Shown: positions 35,503 through 44,270, numbered from the stretch's first letter. The stretch is 53,800 nt of DNA from Acidovorax sp. GW101-3H11 (GCF_001633105.1 NZ_LUKZ01000011.1:79068-132867), one strand, 5' to 3'. Numbers and translations: made by a program. Notes: generated from the letters alone by a model not told the origin.

Positions 35503-37406
35503 GCCGTGCCCTCCTTGGTGTTCTTGGCGTCGCGCATATTGTCAAAAATCTGCTTGATGGTGCCCGCGATGCCCTGCGGAAACAGCAGCACCAGGATGAG
35601 GATGATGGCGCCCAGCATGGCGCGCCAGTAGTCGGTGTTGCGCGCCACGGTGTCGTGCAGCCAGGTGAAGGTGACCGCACCCACCACGGGGCCCGCCAGC
35701 GTCTGGATGCCGCCGAGCAGCACCATCACCAGCCCGTCCACCGATTTGCCCACGGCCAGCGACTCCGGCGAAATGCTGCCCTTGGAGAACGCATACAGTG
35801 CCCCTGCCAGCCCTGCAGCCGTGCCCGCCACCACAAACGCTGCCCACTGCATGCGCTTGACATCGATACCAATGGCATCGGCCCGCAGCACAGAGTCGCG
35901 GCCTGCGCGCAGCGCATAGCCAAACGGCGAGAACAACACGCGGCGCAGCCACCACACCCCCGCCCCCACCAGTGCCAGCGTGAGCCAGTAGTACATGCGC
36001 TTGTCTGCCAGCCAGGCCGCAGGCCACACGCCTGTGAGGCCGTTGCTGCCCCCCGTGAAACTGTCCCACTGGTAGGTGATGGCCCAGGTGATCTGGGCGA
36101 AGGCCAGCGTCAGCATGGCGAGGTACACACCCGACAGCCGCACTGCAAACCACCCGTAGACAAACGCCCCGGCCGCCGCCACCAGCGGCGCCACCACCAG
36201 TGCGATCTCCATGGGTAGCCCGAGCGAGCGCACCAGCAGGGCCGCGCCATAAGCGCCCAGCCCAAAGTAGGCGGCATGGCCGAAGGAGTGCATGCCCGCA
36301 GGCCCCATGATGAAGTGAAGGCTGGCCGCAAACAGCGCTGCGATCAGCAGGTCAATCAGCAGCACCGTGGTGTACGGTGACTGCGCGGTGAGCACCGGCG
36401 CCGCTGCCAGCAGCAGGCCCAGCACCGCGGCCGCCACCAGGTAGGCCTTGCCAGGCCGACGCAGAGGCTCCTCCTGCATGCCCACGTAGCGGCTGGGCGC
36501 CTGCGGCCGGCCAAACAGGCCCCACGGGCGCCAGACCAGCACCACTGCCATCACCAGAAAATCCACCACCAGGGTCAGCTTGGAAAACGAAACACTCAGG
36601 CCGAACACATCGACCACACCCAGCCAGATGCAGATGGCCTTGATCTCGGAGATCAGCAGGGCTGCGGCATACGCGCCCGGGATGGAACCCATTCCGCCCA
36701 CCACCACCACCACGAAGGCGGCACCGATGGTGTGCAGGTCCATCTCCAACGTGGCGGGCTCGCGTGGCAGCTGCAGTGCGCCACCCAGCCCGGCCAGCAT
36801 CGCGCCCAGCGCAAACACGGCCGTGAACAACCAGGCCTGGTTGACGCCCAGGGCGCTCACCATCTCGCGGTCTTGCGTGGCGGCACGCACCAGCGTGCCA
36901 AACCGGGTGCGCGTGAGCAGCAGCCAGACCGCGCCCAGCACCAGCGGCCCGACCACGATGAGGAACAGGTCGTAGCTGGGGAACTGCCGCCCCAGCAGGC
37001 TCACGGAACCCGAAAGGCCCGGCGCGCGCGGGCCCAGCAGTTCGTCGGGGCCCCAGAGCCACAGCACCGCGTCCTTGATGACCAGCACCAGGGCAAACGT
37101 GGCCAGCAGCTGGAACAGCTCGGGCGCCTTGTAGATGCGGCGCAGCAGCACCACCTCGATCAGCGCCCCCAGCACGCCAACGATCAGCGCTGCCAGCGGC
37201 AAGGCCACCCAGAAGCCCAGGGCACCACTCAGGCGCTCGACCAGCGAGTACGCAACGTAGATGCCCACCATGAAGAACGAGCCATGGGCAAAGTTCACGA
37301 TGCGGGTCACGCCAAAGATCAGCGACAAACCCGCCGCCACGAGGAACAGCGACGACGCGCTCGCCAGCCCGTTGATGAGCTGGACGATGAAACCCGAAAA
37401 ACTCAT
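35499..37406 (-). CDS. Fused ABC permease, LivH-LivM in one chain
   Basis: This is a 635-residue inner-membrane protein that joins two permease subunits that are usually separate. Residues about 1-295 match LivH (SLIFGVTRIVNFAHGSFFMVG, VVVVGGMGSIPGAYAAALL). After a short cytoplasmic-type linker (RPQAPSRYVGMQEEPLRRPG), residues about 330-620 match LivM (MGPAGMHSFGHAAYFGLGAYG, GKSVDGLVMVLLGGIQTLAG). No stop or frameshift separates them. The chain would form the whole membrane channel. Gene overlap with the ATPases shows one operon. Confidence 0.95.
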   Translation of the reverse strand: MSFSGFIVQLINGLASASSLFLVAAGLSLIFGVTRIVNFAHGSFFMVGIYVAYSLVERLSGALGFWVALPLAALIVGVLGALIEVVLLRRIYKAPELFQLLATFALVLVIKDAVLWLWGPDELLGPRAPGLSGSVSLLGRQFPSYDLFLIVVGPLVLGAVWLLLTRTRFGTLVRAATQDREMVSALGVNQAWLFTAVFALGAMLAGLGGALQLPREPATLEMDLHTIGAAFVVVVVGGMGSIPGAYAAALLISEIKAICIWLGVVDVFGLSVSFSKLTLVVDFLVMAVVLVWRPWGLFGRPQAPSRYVGMQEEPLRRPGKAYLVAAAVLGLLLAAAPVLTAQSPYTTVLLIDLLIAALFAASLHFIMGPAGMHSFGHAAYFGLGAYGAALLVRSLGLPMEIALVVAPLVAAAGAFVYGWFAVRLSGVYLAMLTLAFAQITWAITYQWDSFTGGSNGLTGVWPAAWLADKRMYYWLTLALVGAGVWWLRRVLFSPFGYALRAGRDSVLRADAIGIDVKRMQWAAFVVAGTAAGLAGALYAFSKGSISPESLAVGKSVDGLVMVLLGGIQTLAGPVVGAVTFTWLHDTVARNTDYWRAMLGAIILILVLLFPQGIAGTIKQIFDNMRDAKNTKEGTA

Positions 37407-37573
37407 GTTCGATAAACCCTCAAGTCATCACCACCCGTGTTGCGCATCACTCGCAGCACATGAAAGAAGCCAGACACGCCCCAGCCAGCGCCACCAGAAA
37501 TCCGGCTGTGCCGGACCGCCGGTAGCGTCTGCCGGGACCGAGGCGCGGCAGGCGCCTCAGACCTCAGAGGGAA

Positions 37574-38785
37574 TCAATCAGCGCTTCGTGACTTCTTCAC
37601 GTCGGCAGCGGACGGCTGGTACTTGGCATCGGCGCCATCCAGGTAGACGTAATCCACCATCACGCCCTTGCCGCCTTCGTTCTTGGTGCGACCGACAAAC
37701 GCGCCCATGGTGGCCTGGTGGTCTTCAGGCCGGTAGGTGATCTTGCCGAACGGGGTGTCTACCTGCAGACCCTTGAAGGCAGCAACCAGTTTGTCGGTGT
37801 CGGTGCTCTTGGCTTTGGCAATACCGGCCGCGGCCGACTTGATCATGCTGTAGCCCACCACCGAACCCAGGCGCGGGTAGTCCTTGAACTTGGCCTGGTA
37901 CGCCTGCTCGAACGCCTTGTGTGCGGGGGTGTTGATGCCGTACCAGGGATAGCCGGTCACCAGCCAACCGTTGGGTGCCTCATCTTTCAACGGGTCCAGG
38001 TATTCCGGCTCGCCCGTCAGCACGCTGACCACCTCGATGCCCTTGAAAAGGCCGCGCGTATTGCCTTCGCGCACGAACTTCGACAAGTCCGCGCCGAACA
38101 GCACGTTGAAGACAGCGTCGGGCTTGGCGTCCGACAGCGCTTGCACCACGCTGCCGGCATCCACCCGGCCCAGGGGCGTGGCTTGTTCAGCCACAAACTC
38201 CACATCAGGCTGGGCAGCCTTGAGCAGTTGTTTGAACGCCGCCACGGCGGACTGGCCGTATTCGTAGTTGGGGTAGACCACGGCCCAGCGCTTTTTCTTC
38301 ATCTTGGCGGCCTCAGGCACCAGCATGGCGGCCTGCATGTAGGTGCCGGGGCGCAGGCGGAAGGTGTACTGGTTGCCGCCTTGCCAGGTCATCTTGTCAG
38401 TCAGCGGCTCGCCTGCGAGAAAGAAGAACTTCTTTTGCTTGGCGAAGTCGGCCACCGCCAGGCCGGTGTTCGACAGGAAGGTGCCAGCCAGCACATCGAC
38501 CTTCTCGCGCGACACCAGCTCTTCGGCCACGCGAACGGCGTCGCCGGGGTTGGCGTTGTCGTCGCGCGTGATCAGTTCGATCTTTTTGCCATTGACGCCG
38601 CCCGCAGCGTTGATCTCATCGACCGCCAGCTCCATGCCTTTCTTGTAGGGCTCCAGGAAAGCAGGCTGTGCCTTGTAGCTGTTGACCTCGCCAATCTTGA
38701 TCACGCCCTGGGCAAAAACAGGGGCCAGGGTAAGAGCCAGTGCAGCCGCAGCCGTGGCACGCATGAGGTTTCGTCGCATCGTCAT
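37574..38785 (-). CDS. Branched-chain-type ABC receptor 2 (Peripla_BP_6)
   Basis: This is a 403-residue periplasmic receptor. The signal is MTMRRNLMRATAAAALALTLAPVFAQ. The mature part reads VIKIGEVNSYKAQPAFLEPYKKGMELA and INAAGGVNGKKIELITRDDNANPG, like receptors for aromatic acids and amides. The RBS is AGGAGTCTCCCC. It is upstream of the permease gene, separated by 167 bp that hold no gene. It shares only family-level similarity with receptor 1, so the transporter may accept two substrates. Confidence 0.93.
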   Translation of the reverse strand: MTMRRNLMRATAAAALALTLAPVFAQGVIKIGEVNSYKAQPAFLEPYKKGMELAVDEINAAGGVNGKKIELITRDDNANPGDAVRVAEELVSREKVDVLAGTFLSNTGLAVADFAKQKKFFFLAGEPLTDKMTWQGGNQYTFRLRPGTYMQAAMLVPEAAKMKKKRWAVVYPNYEYGQSAVAAFKQLLKAAQPDVEFVAEQATPLGRVDAGSVVQALSDAKPDAVFNVLFGADLSKFVREGNTRGLFKGIEVVSVLTGEPEYLDPLKDEAPNGWLVTGYPWYGINTPAHKAFEQAYQAKFKDYPRLGSVVGYSMIKSAAAGIAKAKSTDTDKLVAAFKGLQVDTPFGKITYRPEDHQATMGAFVGRTKNEGGKGVMVDYVYLDGADAKYQPSAADVKKSRSAD

Positions 38786-38865
38786 GGGGAGACTCCTGAA
38801 GGATGGTTGGAGAGAGATCGAACGGGGGTGAGACAGGACAGGTGTGTGTTGTACGCGCGCCGGGC

Positions 38866-39450
38866 TCAGCGCAGGCCGTCAACGCCTTTTATTTCAGAGG
38901 CCGTGAGGCCGCCGACACGTGGCAACGGCCGCCCGCTGTCGGTCACGACAACGGCCACCACGATTTCATTGGCCCGCGGGGCATCGGCCACCCGGGCTTC
39001 CATGGCGTCGAAATGGCTGCGCACATAAGCCGCATCCTTGTGGCCCAGCGGCACGTCGATGGCCGTGCCGAGGCCGCCCATCTTCTTGCTGGATGGGACC
39101 AACGCGGCACCCTTCTCGACAGCCACACGCAGTGGTGCGCCCAGCTTGGGGTGGAGGATGGCGGCGGCGTGCTCCAGCTCGCCCGCCTCGCCCACGATGG
39201 CGGCCTTGCCGTAGCTGTGCGCATCGCCCGGGGCAATGCCCAGGGCCTGCACGCAGCGGGCGCCCAGAAGGCCTCCCAGCTCCTCACCGATGGCGATGAG
39301 TTCGTCCAGGTTTTCCACATAGCGTCCGGCAAAGGGGTTCTCGATCACGGCCATGGCCAGCGCCTTGCGCACCGGGGGCTGAACGTCACGCCCCATTTCC
39401 ACGCGGACCTCGTCGGTCTGGACGATGATCTTTCGAATCTTGGCTGGCAT
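38866..39450 (-). CDS. DUF1185 (amino acid synthesis family) protein A
   Basis: This is a 194-residue protein of the Pfam AA_synth/DUF1185 family, whose biochemical role is unknown despite the name. The RBS is AAGGAGCC. It shares many blocks with its neighbour at 39506: ENPFAGRYVENLDELI, SYGKAAIVGEAGELEHAAA, VPSSKKMGG and DVPLGHKDAAYVRSHFDAME. The conserved Lys, His, Ser and Asp residues look like an active site. Two copies side by side suggest a hetero-oligomer or two related steps. Its place in a ring-degradation operon makes a catabolic role likely, contrary to the family name. Confidence 0.9.
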   Translation of the reverse strand: MPAKIRKIIVQTDEVRVEMGRDVQPPVRKALAMAVIENPFAGRYVENLDELIAIGEELGGLLGARCVQALGIAPGDAHSYGKAAIVGEAGELEHAAAILHPKLGAPLRVAVEKGAALVPSSKKMGGLGTAIDVPLGHKDAAYVRSHFDAMEARVADAPRANEIVVAVVVTDSGRPLPRVGGLTASEIKGVDGLR

Positions 39451-39505
39451 TTTTTGGCTCCTTGGGATCTTGTCTTGTTCGATGGTGTGCGGGTCGGCGG
39501 GCGGC

Positions 39506-40147
39506 TCAGCGCAGGCCGTTCCACTGGCTGACGTCTGCCGCCTTGAGCCCCCCCACGCGGGCGTGGATGCGCGGGCCCGTGGTCATGGCAAGTATGAACA
39601 CGATCTCGTCGGCAGATGGCGCGCCCGGAACACGCACTTCGATCGCGTCGAAATGGCTGCGCACATAGCTGGCGTTGATGTGCGTCAGCGGCACATCCAG
39701 CGCCGCACCGGGGCCACCCACCTTCTTGGTGGAGGGCACGATGGACAACGCGTTGGCGGGCTGCCCCGTCTTCTCTTCGGCCTGGCCTTTGGCATAAGCG
39801 TTGCGGTCGCCCTTCCAGCCCAGCAGCTCGCGCATGGCGTAGCCACCGGGCACGTGCCACAGCGCGCCGTGCTCCAGTTCTCCGGCCGCGCCCACGATGG
39901 CGCCCTTGCCATAGGTCTCGATGCGCTCCGCAGGCACGCCCATGGCCTTCAGGAGGCGCTGCGCCATGTCCAGCCCTACGTCCTGCAGCGCGTCCATCAT
40001 GGGCAGGATGTCGGGCTCGTACCGGCCCGCAAACGGATTGGTCAGCACCGCGCCGATGGCACCACGCAGCAGCGGCACATCGGCCACCGGCCCGAATTCG
40101 TGCCGGATTTCCTCAAGATGGGTAAAAACGCGTCGTATCTGGATCAT
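39506..40147 (-). CDS. DUF1185 (amino acid synthesis family) protein B
   Basis: This is a 213-residue paralogue of protein A. It keeps the same blocks (TNPFAGRYEPDILPMMDAL, TYGKGAIVGAAGELEHGAL, VPSTKKVGG, DVPLTHINASYVRSHFDAIE) and has about 15 extra residues near 105-125 (RELLGWKGDRNAYAKGQAEE). It lies 21 nt after the UPF0280 gene and 55 nt before protein A, so they are probably co-transcribed. The function is unknown. I found no nucleotide-binding or metal motif of a standard kind. Confidence 0.9.
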   Translation of the reverse strand: MIQIRRVFTHLEEIRHEFGPVADVPLLRGAIGAVLTNPFAGRYEPDILPMMDALQDVGLDMAQRLLKAMGVPAERIETYGKGAIVGAAGELEHGALWHVPGGYAMRELLGWKGDRNAYAKGQAEEKTGQPANALSIVPSTKKVGGPGAALDVPLTHINASYVRSHFDAIEVRVPGAPSADEIVFILAMTTGPRIHARVGGLKAADVSQWNGLR

Positions 40148-40168
40148 TTTGGAGACCTGTGCAATTCG

Positions 40169-41119
40169 TTAAGCAAATACTGAACCAACTTCCGATTCCG
40201 CCACCGCATTCCGGGGCCACACCGCGTTCGCCAGCGTCTGGGGTGCCGAGGTCGCCACCCACTGCCCCTGGCACGCCAACAGCGCAAACCACAGCAGGCC
40301 GCTGGACTGCAATTCTTGCGCTTTTTGCAGCCCCTGGTGCAAGGCCCGGGCCACCAGCTCCCTGGGCAAGGCAGGGACATCCACGGTGACTGGAATGGCC
40401 CCCAGGTCGCTGTCGTCCCGCACCTGCCACGCAGGCCTGCGCACAATCCGCGCATCGGCCACATCCACCGCGTTGGCCACGATGGTTGCTGCCGCATCGG
40501 CCTGCGCCGCCGTACGCGCCAGCACGGTGACACTGTCTGCAATGCCCAGCGACTGGCTGCGCCCGCGCCAGCCACTGGTGGCCACACCGCGCACCGGCAT
40601 GGCGCTGTCGATGCGGATCTGCCCATCCAGCACCAGGCCGTGGTGCAACTGTGCGGCGTTCAGTGCAGCGATATCAGCGTACACCCCCACCGTGACCGAC
40701 TGGCCGGGCGCCAGGTGCAGCGCAATGTCGCCCCCGTTGTTGACCCAGGCGCGGCCTACGCCCTGCTGGTCGTAGCAGACCAGAATCTCCTGCGCCACCG
40801 CACCCGCCACCGCCGCCATCGATGTGATGAAGCCTGCGCGGTAGGGACTGCAGGCGGCCCACATGCGGCGCGCCACCACGCCCTGCACCGCGCAGTGTTC
40901 ACCCACCGGCGCCCGCAGGCCGGGAAGTTCATTCACCAACTCCTGCAGCAGCCCTTCAAAACGTTGCCACGCACGCTCGTGCGCCTGGGCCACGGCGTCG
41001 GGCGCGCCTTCGGCCTGGAGGATGAGGTCCATCGGCCCGTGCTGGAAATGCCAGCGGCCGTCGGACAGGAGCTTGCGAACGGCTTGCATGTACGTTTCAG
41101 TATTCACCGCAGGGCGCAC
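40169..41119 (-). CDS. UPF0280 family protein (ApbE superfamily)
   Basis: This is a 316-residue protein from a GTG at 41119; ATG 41089 (MQAVRKLLSDGRWHFQHGPM) is equally possible, and neither has a strong RBS. It shows UPF0280 features: QHGPMDLILQAEG, SMAAVAGAVAQEIL, WVNNGGDIALHL and GVATSGWRGRSQSLGIADSVTVLA. The AGAVAQE / NNGGDIA / GVATSG pattern parallels the ApbE flavin transferases (NLGGD, TSG). ApbE proteins attach FMN to other proteins or handle flavins. A role in maturing the neighbouring flavin/iron-sulfur reductase is a testable guess, not shown. Confidence 0.85.
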   Translation of the reverse strand: MRPAVNTETYMQAVRKLLSDGRWHFQHGPMDLILQAEGAPDAVAQAHERAWQRFEGLLQELVNELPGLRAPVGEHCAVQGVVARRMWAACSPYRAGFITSMAAVAGAVAQEILVCYDQQGVGRAWVNNGGDIALHLAPGQSVTVGVYADIAALNAAQLHHGLVLDGQIRIDSAMPVRGVATSGWRGRSQSLGIADSVTVLARTAAQADAAATIVANAVDVADARIVRRPAWQVRDDSDLGAIPVTVDVPALPRELVARALHQGLQKAQELQSSGLLWFALLACQGQWVATSAPQTLANAVWPRNAVAESEVGSVFA

Positions 41120-41140
41120 CGCCCGCAGCCGTAAACACCG

Positions 41141-41236
41141 GCGCGGTCCACGCCAGGGACGCCGAGCAAGGGCCGCCCCGCAGCGAGGGCGTCGTCCCCC
41201 TGAAGGGGGAAGGCGCGAAGCGACTCAGGGGGTGTT
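41141..41236 (-). repeat. Dispersed repeat B, copy 2
   Basis: On the minus strand it reads ccccctga...tcaggggg followed by gcggggcggcccttg, starting within 6 bp of the reductase gene's stop. It separates that gene from the UPF0280 gene inside the same operon direction. Confidence 0.8.
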
Positions 41237-41241
41237 TCATA

Positions 41242-42861
41242 TCAACCCAGCAGAGGTGGGCGACCGAGCGGCCACGGGTTGGCAGCAGGCAAGGTTTGCC
41301 ACACACGCGCCTGCGGTGCACCGTCGTTGTGCCATGCACCACGCTCCAGCACCTCGCGCAGGCTGCGGATCTGCTCGGTGTGGCCGCCCAGCGCTTCGTA
41401 GTCTGCACGGCGCATGCTGAACTCGATGGGCGCCACGATGGCGGGCGTGGGCACGGTGCCAAAGCTGTTGTCGGGCATGCGCAGCACGTCGGCCATCACG
41501 GTGATACCGCCGCCCGGCCATACATAGGCGGGGGCACCGCCACAGGTCACGTTGACCAGCGCGTTCTTGATGGAGCGCGTGAGCAGCACCGGGTTCTCGG
41601 TGACCCCTGCGCGCAGGCTGCCGCCTGCACCGCCAAGGAACAGCACGGAGGCCAGCGAGGGCTCGCAGTTTTCGCCGATGCGGTCCACGATGCGACGCAC
41701 TTCGGCAGGCATCTCGGCCTCCACCGGATGGAGTTGCGCGTCCAGCACGTACCAGGAGGCATGCTCCCCGGTGGTGGAGGTCATCAACAAGCGCAGCCCC
41801 GGCCAGGCCACGGATTCGTCCCAGCCCTCGATGATGGACAGCGGGTCGGCAATGTCGGTTCCGCCCCAGCCGGTGCCCGGGTTCGCGACCTGAAAGTACC
41901 GCCCCGGCGTGGACTTGCGCCCGCGCATCTGGATGCCCGAGGGCTTCATGTCCAGACAGCGACCCGCCTGGTGTTCGGTTAGCACGCCGGTGATGTGGTC
42001 GTCCACTACCACAACCTCGTCGGCATGGCCAAAGAACTGGCGCGCAAAGATGCCAATGGCCGCCGAGCCGCAGCCCACGCGCATGCGCTGCTCGGCCACA
42101 CCGTTGACGATGGGTGCGCGCCCCGCCTGGATCACAAGCTGCGAGCCGCCATCAATGGTGAACTCCACGGCCTGCTTGTTGCCCAGGGCTTGCATCATCT
42201 CGGCGGTGATGCGGCCTTCTTTTTTGGTGCCGCCCGTGAGGTGGTGCACACCGCCCAGCGACAGCATCTGCGAGCCATATTCGGCCGTGGTCACATGGCC
42301 CACCACCTCGCCCTTGCAGCGCACGTTGGCCTGCTCGGAGCCGAGGAAGCGGTCGGTGTCGATCTTCACCTTGAAGCTGCAGTAGCTGAAGATGCCCTCG
42401 GTGACCACGGTGACCATGTCCACGCCATCGGTTTGGGAGCCCACGATGAAGGGCGCAGGCTTGTAGTCGGGATAGGTGGTGGACGAGCCCACACCCGTCA
42501 CGAACACTTCTTCAGACAGCAGCAGATCGCCGTTCCACGCGGGTTCTGGAGCCGCCTCTGCATCAGCGCCTTCAGCAGCCTCGGCACGGCCCGCAAACGG
42601 CACCAGCGTGGCCTCGCCTGCCTCCAGCGTCTTGCGCAGCAGCACCACCGGGTCCAGCCGCACCAGCACGCCCGCCTGGTTGGCATAGCGGTCGCAAGCG
42701 CCTGCGCGGCCTTCGGAAATCTGGCACAGCACCGGGCACGCATTGCACTCAACCTTGGCAGCGTTCATGCGCTCGTTGCGGGGCCGGGCGCGCTCCAGCA
42801 CCTGCGGCAGCTCTGGCGCATCCATGCCCGGCAACCCATCGGTCTTGGTGTGTTCAGTCAT
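41242..42861 (-). CDS. hnr: 6-hydroxynicotinate reductase homologue
   Basis: This is a 539-residue protein from ATG 42861 (MTEHTKTDGLPGMDAPELP). An ATG at 42924 would add 21 residues but run into the promoter dyad. The N-terminal region has four cysteines, C39-x2-C42-x3-C46-x9-C56 (VECNACPVLC...GACDRYANQ), suited to a 4Fe-4S cluster. The rest (GSQTDGVDMVTVVTEGIFSY, RVGCGSAAIGIFARQFFGHADE, MRGRKSTPGRYFQVANPGTG, CGGAPAYVWPGGGITVMADV) I recognise as the family named 6-hydroxynicotinate reductase after the Eubacterium barkeri enzyme. That enzyme reduces 6-hydroxynicotinate to 1,4,5,6-tetrahydro-6-oxonicotinate using reduced ferredoxin. Presence of an enamidase homologue and ferredoxin genes next door supports the call. 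Confidence 0.8.
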   Translation of the reverse strand: MTEHTKTDGLPGMDAPELPQVLERARPRNERMNAAKVECNACPVLCQISEGRAGACDRYANQAGVLVRLDPVVLLRKTLEAGEATLVPFAGRAEAAEGADAEAAPEPAWNGDLLLSEEVFVTGVGSSTTYPDYKPAPFIVGSQTDGVDMVTVVTEGIFSYCSFKVKIDTDRFLGSEQANVRCKGEVVGHVTTAEYGSQMLSLGGVHHLTGGTKKEGRITAEMMQALGNKQAVEFTIDGGSQLVIQAGRAPIVNGVAEQRMRVGCGSAAIGIFARQFFGHADEVVVVDDHITGVLTEHQAGRCLDMKPSGIQMRGRKSTPGRYFQVANPGTGWGGTDIADPLSIIEGWDESVAWPGLRLLMTSTTGEHASWYVLDAQLHPVEAEMPAEVRRIVDRIGENCEPSLASVLFLGGAGGSLRAGVTENPVLLTRSIKNALVNVTCGGAPAYVWPGGGITVMADVLRMPDNSFGTVPTPAIVAPIEFSMRRADYEALGGHTEQIRSLREVLERGAWHNDGAPQARVWQTLPAANPWPLGRPPLLG

Positions 42862-42916
42862 CGTGGCGACCCATTCATTGCTTTGTTGCAAGTGCTTGTA
42901 TGCGCATTGCATTTTG

Positions 42917-42954
42917 TGTAGCATTCACTTAACTTAAATGTTGTGAACACTACA
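42917..42954. promoter_or_regulatory. Inverted repeat in the divergent hnr / fdx promoter
   Basis: TGTAGCATTCAC-N14-GTGAACACTACA has arms matching at 10 of 12 positions. It is centred about 75 bp from the reductase start and 101 bp from the ferredoxin start. It is a good candidate site for the TetR regulator encoded at 44271. Confidence 0.55.
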
Positions 42955-43036
42955 TTCGATGTCAATGTAGCGGAATCAACCAGACTCTGCAATGGTGTTT
43001 TCGCACCCCCAAAACCGGTGCACGAGGAGCCCCAAA

Positions 43037-43366
43037 ATGACGCACGTTGTGACGGACGCATGCATTCGGTGCAAGTACACCGACTGCGTCGATGTGTGCC
43101 CGGTGGATTGCTTCAAGGAGGGGCCGGAATACCTCGTGATCGACCCTGACGAATGCATCGACTGCGCGGTGTGCATTCCGGAGTGCCCGGCCAACGCCAT
43201 CTATGCCGAAGACGACCTGCCCGAAGGCATGGAAATCTTCCTGCAGTTCAACAAAAAGCTGGCGCCCACGCTGCCCACAATCACCAAAAGAAAAGCGGCT
43301 TTGCCAGATGCGGAACAATGGAGGGTTGTGAGCCACAAGCTTTCAGGCCTGAACATTGCGCTGTAG
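43037..43366 (+). CDS. fdxA: 7Fe ferredoxin (FdxA type)
   Basis: This is a 109-residue ferredoxin, [17 protein letters not shown]..., with GAGGAG before the start. C9, C17 and C50 are placed for a 3Fe-4S cluster, and C21, C40, C43 and C46 for a 4Fe-4S cluster, the pattern of Azotobacter FdI. A C-terminal tail of about 45 residues follows. It is the first gene of the plus arm, 175 bp from the reductase start across the dyad, and is followed by a ferredoxin-NADP reductase. In this setting it is the likely low-potential donor to the 6-hydroxynicotinate reductase homologue. FdxA genes also occur elsewhere in such genomes as housekeeping genes. Confidence 0.95.
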   Translation: MTHVVTDACIRCKYTDCVDVCPVDCFKEGPEYLVIDPDECIDCAVCIPECPANAIYAEDDLPEGMEIFLQFNKKLAPTLPTITKRKAALPDAEQWRVVSHKLSGLNIAL

Positions 43367-43442
43367 AGCGCTTGGGCCCCTGAATTTGAGCCAGCTTCAG
43401 CCAGATTTCTTATTTGTTTCCAACTTTTCCATCTAACGCACC

Positions 43443-44219
43443 ATGAGCGCCTTTCTTGAAGAACGCGTCCTGTCCGTCCACCACTGGACGGACCGCCTTT
43501 TCTCCTTCACCACCACGCGCGACACCGCGCTGCGCTTCTCCAACGGCCATTTCACGATGATTGGCCTGCGCGGCGAGAACGGCAAACCCCTGCTGCGCGC
43601 CTACAGCATTGCCAGCGCCAACTACGAAGAGCACCTCGAATTTCTGTCGATCAAGGTGCCCGACGGCCCGCTGACCTCGCGCCTGCAGCACATCCAGGTG
43701 GGTGACACCATCGTGGTGGGCAAGAAGCCCACCGGCACCCTGCTGATCGACTACCTGCTGCCCGCCAAGCGCCTGTACATGCTCTCCACCGGCACGGGTG
43801 TGGCCCCGTTCCTGAGCCTGATGCGCGACCCCGAGACCTATGAGAAGTTCGAAGAGGTCATCCTGGTGCACGGCGTGCGCGAGGTGAAGGAACTGGCCTA
43901 CCACGACTACATCACCGAGGAGCTGCCAAAGCACGAGTTCCTGGGCGAAATCGTGAGCAAGCAGCTCAAGTACTACCCCACCGTGACGCGCGAGCCCTTC
44001 AAGAACCAGGGCCGCGTGACCACCGTGATCGAAAACGGCCAGATGGCGCGCGACCTGGGCCTGCCCGCGCTGAACCCCGCAGAAGACCGCGTGATGATCT
44101 GCGGCAGCCCCGAGATGCTGCGCGACCTCAAGCACATGATGGAAGAGCGTGGCTTCAAGGAGGGCAACACCACGAAGCCCGGCGACTTCGTGATCGAACG
44201 CGCGTTCGCAGAGCAGTGA
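43443..44219 (+). CDS. fpr: Ferredoxin--NADP+ reductase (Fpr type)
   Basis: This is a 258-residue FAD enzyme of the bacterial subclass. It has the FAD motif RAYSIAS, PDGPLTSRLQHIQVGD, the NADP-binding GTGVAPFLSLMRDPE and ICGSPEMLRDL, and a C-terminal VIERAF segment that lines the flavin. It passes electrons between NADPH and ferredoxin. It sits 76 bp after the ferredoxin gene and 51 bp before the TetR gene. I infer that this pair feeds NADPH electrons to the ring reductase, which in clostridia uses ferredoxin. Confidence 0.95.
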   Translation: MSAFLEERVLSVHHWTDRLFSFTTTRDTALRFSNGHFTMIGLRGENGKPLLRAYSIASANYEEHLEFLSIKVPDGPLTSRLQHIQVGDTIVVGKKPTGTLLIDYLLPAKRLYMLSTGTGVAPFLSLMRDPETYEKFEEVILVHGVREVKELAYHDYITEELPKHEFLGEIVSKQLKYYPTVTREPFKNQGRVTTVIENGQMARDLGLPALNPAEDRVMICGSPEMLRDLKHMMEERGFKEGNTTKPGDFVIERAFAEQ

Positions 44220-44270
44220 TCCCCCGGCGGGCCCCGCCCTGCGGGCCCGCCCCATCCACCAGGACCCGCC

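Noticed and set aside
35499..37406. Fused permease as an assembly error joining livH and livM
   Set aside because: The linker is in frame and of reasonable composition, no overlap or duplicated bases are visible, and the neighbouring genes overlap normally.
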